From: Acididesulfobacillus acetoxydans
GTDB taxonomy: Bacteria > Bacillota > Desulfitobacteriia > Desulfitobacteriales > Desulfitobacteriaceae
NCBI RefSeq assembly: GCF_900016645.1
Contig: NZ_CDGJ01000037.1
DNA: 64,000 nt
Reading direction: 5' to 3' (one strand)
Both the position numbers and the translations under genes were made by a program. Below the pieces are notes generated by a model, which saw nothing but the letters and a program-made list of their open reading frames with translations, was not told the origin of the DNA and did not search any database. The first letter of the stretch is position 1. Each line of letters opens with the position of its first letter. Shown one piece after another: positions 17,130 to 23,737 of the stretch.

Positions 17130-17505
17130 AGGCGTAGCCTTCATGTTGTTTGCGGACGATTTCGGTGATACCGGCGGGTACGACCTGCACCAAGGGCAGG
17201 AGTCGGGCGGGATCCAGATGATTGGCTCTTAAGGCGTTGGCGCAGGCGATGAACTGCACGTTCTGGCTGTGGAGCCCGCTCATCTCCCCGATCAATTCCC
17301 TGTAAAAGCCTTCTTGCCAACTGGAGGGGAATTTCTCCACGGTTTCCGGAAGATCGGCATAAAAGGCTACGGCGGGGCCGTTGGCTACCAGTTCCGCCCG
17401 CAGGCTCTCCCGGCCGACATCGTTGAGCAAATTGCGCAGATTGGTCAGAGCGAGGGGCCAGCAGGCCATCTCATCGACGTGTACGACGACTCGGTAAGGA
17501 ACCAT
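17116..17505 (-). CDS. DsrE-family protein
   Basis: 129 aa, single-domain protein of the DsrE/DsrF/TusD sulfur-relay fold, cytoplasmic. Seen: N-terminal strand YRVVVHVDEM, an Asn-Leu-rich first helix, GPAVAFYADL, and FIACANALRAN with the cysteine at the position usual for the family. DsrE proteins bind or transfer persulfide sulfur or act as small regulators. ATG 17505 is preferred because AAGGAGG lies 8 nt upstream; the ATG at 17511 is too close. It is translationally coupled to the ASKHA gene, which suggests a shared function not predicted by either family alone. Confidence 0.82.
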   Translation of the reverse strand: MVPYRVVVHVDEMACWPLALTNLRNLLNDVGRESLRAELVANGPAVAFYADLPETVEKFPSSWQEGFYRELIGEMSGLHSQNVQFIACANALRANHLDPARLLPLVQVVPAGITEIVRKQHEGYAYVKP

Positions 17506-17779
17506 AGTCATGTCCTCCTTCAAGCTGTTCTCAGGTTTATTGTAGCGCTTGGAAAGGAAGAGGACAACAAAAGCTCTATAGGGTTTCGTTATCCGGGTCA
17601 TAAGGAAGAGAGCGACGGAAGCTCCGGAGGACGTTGCCCACTGAATCCCCCCCGCCCTATACCGTTCTGGCAGTACCGGCAGACGATAAGAACGTTCCGG
17701 CGAAGGAAACATGGGGACGTTTCCGGCTCTAAAACGCGGAGGCCGGGATATCCGTTTGGCAATCCCGGCTTCCCGCTCA

Positions 17780-17796
17780 CCGCCGTGAGACGGCGG
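17780..17796 (-). terminator. Hairpin after the Rieske/cytochrome b operon
   Basis: Perfect 7-bp stem CCGCCGT/ACGGCGG with a 3-nt loop, directly after the cytochrome b stop codon. It has no U-tract, so it may only stabilise the 3' end. Confidence 0.45.
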
Positions 17797-17798
17797 AA

Positions 17799-19133
17799 TC
17801 AGTTATTCTTGGCCCCTTCCCGGATCCAGTTCTTGATGGTCTGGATCTGAGTCTTGGGCAATGGTGGTTGTCCGAAGGGCATTTGCGGCTGCACACTGCC
17901 GGTGATGTGCTGATAAAGGAGGCTTGCTTGGGGATTTCCCGGCGTAACGCGTTTCAATGTTCCGGAATAGGTGGCAATGTTGGCGTGACACTGAAGACAA
18001 CTGTTATGGAGAATCGGTTGAATATCTTTACTGTAACTGGGCTGAGCGATGATCCCGGTGCCGGCCAAAGCTTTGGGGACAGAGTTCATCCCTTGATAGG
18101 TGAGAAAACCCAATCCCAGCACCAGAATCCCCGCCAGGCCGAGAGCCAGAGGACGCCGTTTTGCCCGGCGGCTGGAATTGCGGTCGAGCCAGGGCAGGGA
18201 AAAGAGGATGACGATTCCGATAAGCGGCAGTCCGACCATGGCCAGGCCGTCAAGCTTGCCGGGAAAATATTTAAGAAGTTGGTAAATGCCAAAGAAATAC
18301 CAAGCCGGTTCCGGCGTGAAATGCGCTTTGTTTAACGGGTCGGCTGCCGCGCCCAGGCCTTTGGGATAGAGAAAGGCGAGCAGCCACAGGGCCGCGCCCA
18401 CCAGAAGAACGAATGCGGCCATGCGCAGCGCTACATCCGGCCAGAAGGGCCGGGAGATTTTGCGGACATCTTCTCCGCGCGCTTCGGCTTCCCGGAGTTC
18501 GTCGGTGGAAGCCATCCCCTGTCTCAAAACGAAGAAGAAATGAGGCAGGAAAGCCAGGAGCAAGAGGGCGGGCAAGACGAGCATGTGGACGGAGTAGAAG
18601 CGGGTCAACGTGGCCCCCGTCACCTGGGTGCCGTCCCGCAAAAGGCGCACGAGAAAGTCCCCCACGATCGGAACGTAGCCGGCCATGGCCGTGCCCACCG
18701 TGGTCGCCCAGTACCCTTTTTGGTCCCAGGGGAGCAGATATCCGGTAAAAGCTAAGCCCAGAGTGGCGATCAGTAAGATCCCGCCCATGACCCAGGTCAA
18801 CTCCCGAGGACGTTTGTAGGCCGCCGCGAAAAAGACACGCAATAAATGCAGCCCGACCAGAACGACCATGAAGTTCGCTCCCCAGGAATGGAGAGAGCGG
18901 ACAAAATGACCGGCGACAGAATTTTGCAATGTTTGAATGCTGGCATAAGCACCGCTGGCCGACGGATGATAGACCGTGGCCAATAAGATCCCGGTCACCG
19001 CCTGGTTAATGAAGGCAAAGAAAGTGGCAAAGCCCAAGTAGTCCAAAAAGTTACTGCGTTTGGGTACGGGGTGGGCAAAAAGAGCCTGAAGCAGGGACGA
19101 TGTATGCAGGCGTTCATCGAGCCAACCTTTCAT
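17799..19133 (-). CDS. Cytochrome b (b6 + subunit IV) fused to a C-terminal c-type heme domain
   Basis: 444 aa, quinol-oxidising subunit of a bc/b6f-type complex. Residues 1-210 are cytochrome b6-like with heme-ligand histidines in RSLHSWGANF and in FYSVHMLVLP ... FLPHFFF. Residues 210-340 are subunit IV-like with PEPAWYFFGIYQLLKYFP in place of PEWYF. After a last helix (about 335-350) comes an outer domain with one heme-c site, CLQCH, and a methionine-containing QPQMPFG segment. The chain therefore carries b6, subunit IV and cytochrome c functions together. ATG 19133 overlaps the Rieske stop (ATGA), so the two subunits are co-translated. Confidence 0.93.
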   Translation of the reverse strand: MKGWLDERLHTSSLLQALFAHPVPKRSNFLDYLGFATFFAFINQAVTGILLATVYHPSASGAYASIQTLQNSVAGHFVRSLHSWGANFMVVLVGLHLLRVFFAAAYKRPRELTWVMGGILLIATLGLAFTGYLLPWDQKGYWATTVGTAMAGYVPIVGDFLVRLLRDGTQVTGATLTRFYSVHMLVLPALLLLAFLPHFFFVLRQGMASTDELREAEARGEDVRKISRPFWPDVALRMAAFVLLVGAALWLLAFLYPKGLGAAADPLNKAHFTPEPAWYFFGIYQLLKYFPGKLDGLAMVGLPLIGIVILFSLPWLDRNSSRRAKRRPLALGLAGILVLGLGFLTYQGMNSVPKALAGTGIIAQPSYSKDIQPILHNSCLQCHANIATYSGTLKRVTPGNPQASLLYQHITGSVQPQMPFGQPPLPKTQIQTIKNWIREGAKNN

Positions 19134-19771
19134 GCCTGACGCCCCCCAACCATTACGGAATTACCCTGGATTTTAAGGACTCGGTGATAGAGAGGTCTCG
19201 GTGGCGGGCCGGAGAGGACATGACCCCGGATATCGTATACTCCTCCGTGGCAAGGACACATAAATTTATTGACAGACCCAACCCAGTTCACGGCACACTG
19301 CAGGTGGGTGCAATGAAAATCCAAAGCCAACCAGCCTTCTGCCCCAAAGTTAATGACATAGACCCCTTGTTCGATTCCGTTTCCTTTGTATGTGACTAAG
19401 CGCGGTTCATTCACCTTGAAGTCCCCGGTCTGACCCACCTCTTGCAGCGGATCGGCATTGGCCGGCGGGGGATTGAGGAAGTCGAAAGCCAGGCCGACAT
19501 AGCCCAAAGCGACTACTCCGGCGACGGAGCCTACTCCCAAACCTAAAAAGCGCCTGCGTGTGACCGGAATACCCGAGGAATCTTTGCCTGAACTGTCTCC
19601 CCTGTCACCGGACAGGTTTTCGCCTGCGCTTTTCGCCAAGCTTTTGCCCGCGTTCCGGTCAGGACTTTTGTCCGAGTTCCGGCCCAAGTGTTCATTCGTG
19701 TTTTCAGCCAAATTGCTATCCGCATTTTTGTCGAAGCGCTGATCGGCATTTTCGTCCAAACCTTTGTCCAC
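19130..19771 (-). CDS. Rieske [2Fe-2S] protein with repetitive hydrophilic N-terminus
   Basis: 213 aa. The C-terminal domain has the two cluster-binding boxes CTHLQC and CPCHGG. A Tat-type signal/anchor RRRFLGLGVGSVAGVVALG begins only at about residue 71. In front of it lies a cytoplasmic extension of some 65 residues made of six to seven degenerate octapeptides (xxNADxxL type), which normal Rieske proteins lack. GTG 19771 is well supported: AGGAGGAG lies 7 nt upstream, so the extension is translated. It pairs with the following cytochrome b in a quinol:acceptor oxidoreductase. Confidence 0.93.
   Translation of the reverse strand: MDKGLDENADQRFDKNADSNLAENTNEHLGRNSDKSPDRNAGKSLAKSAGENLSGDRGDSSGKDSSGIPVTRRRFLGLGVGSVAGVVALGYVGLAFDFLNPPPANADPLQEVGQTGDFKVNEPRLVTYKGNGIEQGVYVINFGAEGWLALDFHCTHLQCAVNWVGSVNKFMCPCHGGVYDIRGHVLSGPPPRPLYHRVLKIQGNSVMVGGRQA
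19613..19756 (-). repeat. 24-bp degenerate tandem repeat, 6 units, in Rieske 5' coding region
   Basis: Octapeptides DENADQRF, DKNADSNL, AENTNEHL, GRNSDKSP, DRNAGKSL and AKSAGENL follow each other without gaps, so the DNA is six 24-bp units. Confidence 0.88.
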
Positions 19772-19913
19772 GGTCTGTCTCCTCCTCTTTATCTTTTTTA
19801 ACCTTCGCGTTATAGTGTGTTAAAGCGTTCTGAAAGAGATCTTAGTCGGCCCCTGTTTATATTTAATAAAGACAATATGAAGGAAATATGAAGATTGTTG
19901 GGAGGGCGGAATT

Positions 19914-20720
19914 TTGGAGGGCAGTACGGTTCGTCATTTTGCAACGGAGTTTGCACCGCGCTTTTATGAACTGAACGCACGGCGCCAGGCGGGGCCGGTC
20001 GTTTTGTTGCACTACTTGGAAGAGGCGGCGGTTTCCCATTCCGGGGCGGCAGGCTGCAGCCTGCAAGAACTTGAAGGACGGGGAGTGGGCTGGGTCCTCA
20101 ACCGCTGGTATATTGTGGTGGAACGTTATCCTGTTTGGGATGAAAAAGTATCCGTAGAGACTTGGCCCGCCGCCTTCGACCGGTTTTACGCCACGCGGGA
20201 ATTTATCGTGCGGGGGCGGGATAATACACGGATGGCGCGCGCCACTTCCCGCTGGATCTATCTCAGTGTCGAAAAAAAGAGACCCCTCCGTATCCCGGAG
20301 GGGTTTGCCAGAGCTTACGGTTTGGATCCCGAGAGGGCAGTGGAGCATGATTTTGCCGCCTTGCCGGTTCGGCAAGGGGAATGGAATCTTACCACATCCG
20401 GGAAGCGGATTTTCGCAGTACGGAGGTCCGACCTCGACGGTTACCATCACGTTAACAATGCCCAATATGTCCAATGGCTGCTCGAATCTGTCCCGGAGCA
20501 AACTTATGACTTAGCGGAGCTTCAGTCCTTGGAAATAGAATACCGGAAAGAGGTCGGATATGGCGGCCGGGTTCGGGTGGACACTCTGGCGCTTGAACCG
20601 GGGGCGGAAGGGGCTTCGGCCTTGCCGGAGGGCGGACAGGCTTATCTTCACTCCATCGAAGACGCTGACACGCTAAGAGAGTTGGCGGTGGCCAGGACCA
20701 TCTGGAAGCGTCAAGAGTAA
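19914..20720 (+). CDS. Acyl-ACP thioesterase (FatA/FatB family)
   Basis: 268 aa with two hot-dog domains. Seen: FAPRFYELNARRQAGPVVLLHYLEEAA at the N-terminus, NRWYIVVERYPVWDEKVSVETWP, and in the second domain RRSDLDGYHHVNNAQYVQW with the HxNN active-site motif, followed by EIEYRKEVGYG. It hydrolyses acyl-ACP and releases free fatty acids, in clostridia probably for membrane lipid balance. The start is TTG 19914 with GGGAGGG about 9 nt upstream. It is divergent from the Rieske operon. Confidence 0.92.
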   Translation: MEGSTVRHFATEFAPRFYELNARRQAGPVVLLHYLEEAAVSHSGAAGCSLQELEGRGVGWVLNRWYIVVERYPVWDEKVSVETWPAAFDRFYATREFIVRGRDNTRMARATSRWIYLSVEKKRPLRIPEGFARAYGLDPERAVEHDFAALPVRQGEWNLTTSGKRIFAVRRSDLDGYHHVNNAQYVQWLLESVPEQTYDLAELQSLEIEYRKEVGYGGRVRVDTLALEPGAEGASALPEGGQAYLHSIEDADTLRELAVARTIWKRQE

Positions 20721-21028
20721 ACTCGTTCAGCCCCCCACCGAAGCGGGGTACGTGGAACTCCCTTCCACTTGCGGAAGTGGGAGTCTTACGCTTTGGATAA
20801 AGCCCGGAAAGGCAGGACTTTCCGCACTCCGCCCGTGTCCCCGGGGCGTGCCGGGGCGCGTCGACCCTCAAACCGCGCCGGGAGCAGACCCCAAGCCCGG
20901 GGGCGGCTTGCGGGCGTGAAACTCGCTGTTGACGACTGAAGAGGTACGGAAGACTCCCGGAGGCATGGAAGACCCGTGCGTGCCGAAGACGCGCGGGACC
21001 CGGGAGGGGATCTTCGGAGGGCCGCGTC
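20721..21028. other. Gene-free stretch with a strong hairpin
   Basis: 308 bp with no supported gene. At 20757-20784 there is a strong stem ACTCCC...GGGAGT with an inner TTCC/GGAA extension. Read on the minus strand it resembles the right-end hairpin of IS200/IS605-type elements. No transposase remnant could be confirmed. Confidence 0.5.
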
Positions 21029-21163
21029 CTACCGGGGAACCTGTCCGCGGTTCAAAATATCCCGCAGACCGGTGATCACCAGAACCGTGATTGCGAAGGC
21101 GGTGAAGGCCAGGGCGGGACCCACATAGGAAAAGGGAAGTGCGTAACCGATGTAACCGGCCAT
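21029..21163 (-). CDS. Tiny membrane protein, 44 aa (last gene of the small-membrane-protein cluster)
   Basis: The product begins MAGYIGYALPF and has one clear transmembrane helix (GPALAFTAFAITVLVITG) followed by a positively charged tail LRDILNRGQVPR. ATG 21163 is preceded by AAAGGAGG at 9 nt, the best evidence that the gene is real. No family recognised. It is 106 nt downstream of the 138-aa gene on the same strand. Confidence 0.7.
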   Translation of the reverse strand: MAGYIGYALPFSYVGPALAFTAFAITVLVITGLRDILNRGQVPR

Positions 21164-21269
21164 AGAGTAGTTCCTCCTTTGCCCCTGCCGGGATGAACAC
21201 GGCGCCGGTGTCTGTTGCCGCGACCGGTCTCAGAGCCATAGTATCGTGTTCCGGCCTCTTAACGGTTTA

Positions 21270-21686
21270 TCAAAATTGGGTCGGAGTCGGTTTTTCTTTG
21301 CCCATAAACTCTTGAAATTTGTGGGCGGTGTCGCTGACCGCGGCCCGGAAACCGAGGACGAAAGCCCGGACAAAGAAAAGGGCCAGGCCCAGGTTGAAGA
21401 CCGTAAAGCCGAGGGCGATGGGCAGCCTCAGGGTAATGATTCTGACTTGCGTGAAAATGTTATCGGGAACGATGGCTTGTTGTACATAAATATGCAAGAG
21501 ACCGACGGCATCAAACCAGAGCCCGAGCATGGTAATCGACCCATCCTTAGCGACCGGAACGAATATTTCCATGGCGGTGGAGAGATAGTTGACAGGATCC
21601 GGCAGTTGTTTTAGCCTGTCCTTGAGGCCGGCGGGAAGCTCGCCCGGGGAAAACACCGGGGGGGTCTGAGTCGCTGCCTGTTCCAT
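21270..21686 (-). CDS. Membrane protein of unknown function, 138 aa
   Basis: Two hydrophobic segments are visible (about residues 52-75, GLWFDAVGLLHIYVQQAIV, and 85-110, LPIALGFTVFNLGLALFFV), with a hydrophilic, proline-containing N-terminus and a charged C-terminus. ATG 21686 has AAAGGAGG 5 nt upstream. No family recognised. It is the largest member of a run of small minus-strand membrane proteins and may be the core of whatever complex they form. Confidence 0.72.
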   Translation of the reverse strand: MEQAATQTPPVFSPGELPAGLKDRLKQLPDPVNYLSTAMEIFVPVAKDGSITMLGLWFDAVGLLHIYVQQAIVPDNIFTQVRIITLRLPIALGFTVFNLGLALFFVRAFVLGFRAAVSDTAHKFQEFMGKEKPTPTQF

Positions 21687-21706
21687 CGTATCCTCCTTTC
21701 CTGAGA

Positions 21707-21783
21707 CGGGAACTTAACTTTTGGGGGGGTCTTTGTCTCTTTTGTATTTTGTTTCCCCGGGTTACGGCGGGAACTTAACTTTG
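21707..21783. repeat. Direct repeat of a 16-17 bp gene-end sequence
   Basis: CGGGAACTTAACTTTTG (21707-21723) and CGGGAACTTAACTTTG (21768-21783) are near-identical and 61 bp apart. The second copy contains the stop codon of the 43-aa gene; the first lies in the leader of the 138-aa gene. Confidence 0.85.
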
Positions 21784-21906
21784 GGTAGGTTCCTTGGGCG
21801 GAAAATACAGCCAAATGAGGATACGAAAGAGAATGACGAGGACGATGGCGATGAAGATGTTGTAGGGGTAGAAAAGGCCGAAATAAGAGCTGGGCAAGGA
21901 GGTCAT
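21775..21906 (-). CDS. Tiny membrane protein, 43 aa
   Basis: The product starts MTSLPSSYFGLFYPYN, has one transmembrane helix (IFIAIVLVILFRILIWLY) and ends in a short tail, FPPKEPTQS. Its ATG lies directly after the stop codon of the 71-aa gene (1 bp between them), so it is probably translated by coupling; a G-run about 8 nt upstream may serve as ribosome binding site. No family recognised. Confidence 0.65.
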   Translation of the reverse strand: MTSLPSSYFGLFYPYNIFIAIVLVILFRILIWLYFPPKEPTQS

Positions 21907-21907
21907 C

Positions 21908-22123
21908 CTAAAGTCCCCCCCAAAAGGCATTGCTCAAAGCAAAAGAGACCAGGAAGGAGAGAGCCAGCCAAAAAAGCCAGTAAAATTGCACCAGCCAGAG
22001 AAAACCGGAGAGGGAAGGACGGGGGCAGGGCGGCTGGGCCTGACAGGAAACAGGCTGCCGGGATGGGGTTCCGTAAGAAGGCGGCCCCTGTGTTCGATAC
22101 GGTCTGCCGGTGTAGAAGCCCAC
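21908..22123 (-). CDS. Small membrane protein, 71 aa, with Tyr/Pro/Gln-rich N-terminus
   Basis: The first 40 residues are polar and rich in Pro, Ser, Gln and Arg with two cysteines (SCQAQPPCP). Residues 40-65 form one aromatic-rich helix (FLWLVQFYWLFWLALSF). Start GTG 22123 has AGAGGG 9 nt upstream. Another frame over the same DNA (22133-21903) is also open, but this frame alone has good start signals and joins tightly to the next gene. Unknown function. Confidence 0.62.
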   Translation of the reverse strand: MGFYTGRPYRTQGPPSYGTPSRQPVSCQAQPPCPRPSLSGFLWLVQFYWLFWLALSFLVSFALSNAFWGGL

Positions 22124-22129
22124 CGAATT

Positions 22130-22318
22130 TCACCCTCTCTCAATGGTTCTCAACTTAATCCATAATATGTCAGAGGGGAAGCGGGGGTTCCGGCACAAAG
22201 CGACCGGCAACCGCCCGGCATGGGCTTCTTCTGCGTTTTTGAGCTTTCCCTTCCGCTGAATTTCTTCCACGGCTGAAACCAGTCCGGAACCGGGCTGACA
22301 CCAGGGGCAGGGGGCCAA
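22130..22318 (-). CDS. Possible small CPWC-containing protein, 62 aa
   Basis: Open frame between the CBS gene and the 71-aa membrane protein, with near-zero spacing on both sides. It starts (TTG) with a CxxC motif, APCPWCQPGSG, and has a third cysteine later. The only ribosome-binding-like sequence, AAAAGG, is too close to the TTG. It could be coding or simply leader sequence of the cluster. Confidence 0.35.
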   Translation of the reverse strand: MAPCPWCQPGSGLVSAVEEIQRKGKLKNAEEAHAGRLPVALCRNPRFPSDILWIKLRTIERG

Positions 22319-22327
22319 GCCTTTTGG

Positions 22328-22747
22328 TTAAAGTTCCCCGGATGGGTTGGAAAAAGTCTTGGCGCAGAACTCGATCAGCTCACGCCGCCTCACGATGCCA
22401 ATGAAAATCCCTTTGTCGTCCACGACGGGTACGAAATTCTGGGAAGCCGCGCGGGCGATCAAGTCTTCCATTTGGGCGTCGATGAGCACGGGAGTATTCA
22501 CAGTGTGTTGAGGGATATCGGCCAGCGGGATATGTTCCGTGTCGGCAAAAGAAAGGCCGGGTGTGTTTTTCATTTTCCAGAGGAGGTCCCCTTCAGTAAG
22601 GGTTCCCGTATAGCGTCCTTCCGCGTCAATCACGGGCACGGCGGAATAACTGTGGTATTCCATGCGTTCGAGGGCTTGACGCATGGTAGAATGATATTTA
22701 AGGAAAACCACATCTTTTTTCGGAATAAGAAAGAATGCCACATTCAT
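22328..22747 (-). CDS. CBS-domain pair protein (CbpB/YkuL-like)
   Basis: 139 aa, two CBS motifs forming one Bateman module: residues 5-60 (TMRQALERMEYHSYSAVPVID, GTLTEGDLLW) and 75-130 (DLIARAASQNFVPVVDDKG, GIVRRRELIEFC). The N-terminal FFLIPKKDVVFL fits YkuL/CbpB, a c-di-AMP-binding stress protein in Firmicutes; ligand binding here is inferred from that resemblance. It is the first gene of the minus-strand cluster that continues into the small membrane proteins, so it may sense a nucleotide for them. Confidence 0.85.
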   Translation of the reverse strand: MNVAFFLIPKKDVVFLKYHSTMRQALERMEYHSYSAVPVIDAEGRYTGTLTEGDLLWKMKNTPGLSFADTEHIPLADIPQHTVNTPVLIDAQMEDLIARAASQNFVPVVDDKGIFIGIVRRRELIEFCAKTFSNPSGEL

Positions 22748-23278
22748 CGTTTTTGTTCTCCGAATCGTTTTTAATTCAGTGCCTGCAGCGCCAAACTTGA
22801 TGGACGGCGCGTGTTCAGTATACTAAACTCAATTTACGGCTTGTGCTCCTAAGCGGGTCAGACAAGAAAAAGTGGATTAAGCGGCACATGAAAAAGATAC
22901 CATAAGACTCATTCATTCTCAATTCACACACCTGTCCCCAGGTACCGTCTGGGTTGTTCAAAGCCGGGTGTGTCCCGTCAAGGCAAAAGACCTTGCTGCG
23001 GCGGGTCCGCAGACGACGCACCTCCCGCGCAGATCCTCTTCTTGAAAAAATCACGGGAAAGACACAGTTTTCTCACAGGCGACAGCGTGACTTTGCCCAC
23101 CTCAGCGAAGTGAAATCGGGAAAAGATTTTTTAAGGCTGCGTTTACTACTTGACAAAAGCCTTTGGTCAATGCCAGAATAAAAGGCAAGACGAACCGAAC
23201 CCGTAGAACCAACCGAACCCGTAGAACCAACCGAACTGACACGACCGACCAAACCGACTGGATGAACCGAACTGAATA
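22748..23278. other. Intergenic region upstream of the leuA T-box
   Basis: About 530 bp without a supported gene. It holds the leuA promoter (23150-23179) and the beginning of an 18-bp repeat tract in the leader. Confidence 0.6.
23150..23179 (+). promoter_or_regulatory. Promoter of the leuA T-box transcript
   Basis: A perfect TTGACA (23150-23155), then an extended -10 TGCCAGAAT (TG at 23171, hexamer CAGAAT 23174-23179) with an 18-bp spacer. Confidence 0.6.
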
Positions 23279-23284
23279 GAAGAG
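23195..23284 (+). repeat. 18-bp tandem repeat in the leuA leader, 2 perfect plus 3 degenerate units
   Basis: CCGAACCCGTAGAACCAA occurs twice in a row (23195-23212 and 23213-23230). Degenerate blocks follow in the same 18-bp phase to the 5' edge of the T-box. Confidence 0.88.
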
Positions 23285-23700
23285 AAAGACGATGAGAGGG
23301 ACCAGTACACCTCTTCAGCCACGGCAGAGAGCTGGCGGATGGTGCAAGGCAGTGGTGGCGTGGAAGTAGAACTCTCCCTTGAGTAGCTGACCCAACGCGT
23401 CAGGGCGATTGCGGATCGGGATTTTGCGGGTGACCGTAACTCCGCCGGAATGTCGTCACTGGGTGCCAGTAGGCTCAGACGGAGCTTCCGCCGTTAGAAG
23501 GAAGGGGATATCGGACGCGAACCGGGTTTGGGTGATTGACTTACCGGGGAGCAGGGTACTAGGCGGTGCCGTTTGACGGCCGCCCGGCACAGGTAGGACT
23601 CGGAGCGATCCCGTATCTGCAGAGGGAACGGCTTAGCCGTTTAATTGAGTGGTACCGCGAAATAGCCCTTCGTCTCAAGTGAGAGACGGGGGGTTTTGTT
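23279..23700 (+). promoter_or_regulatory. T-box riboswitch, leucine specifier (CTC)
   Basis: Tandem elements of a T-box leader are all visible: the stem I base and AG-rich bulge (AGAGAG near 23326), the GGTGCAA distal-loop region (23341), the specifier loop with CTC at 23372-23374, the T-box sequence GTGGTACCGCGA (23649-23660), and a terminator hairpin CCCTTCGTCTC/GAGACGGGGGG followed by TTTTGTT (23667-23700). CTC decodes leucine, matching the downstream leuA. Uncharged tRNA-Leu would stabilise the antiterminator and switch leuA on under leucine shortage. Confidence 0.95.
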
Positions 23701-23737
23701 GTGCCGGGAAAAAGTATAAGTTGAGGAGGAATGGCAG

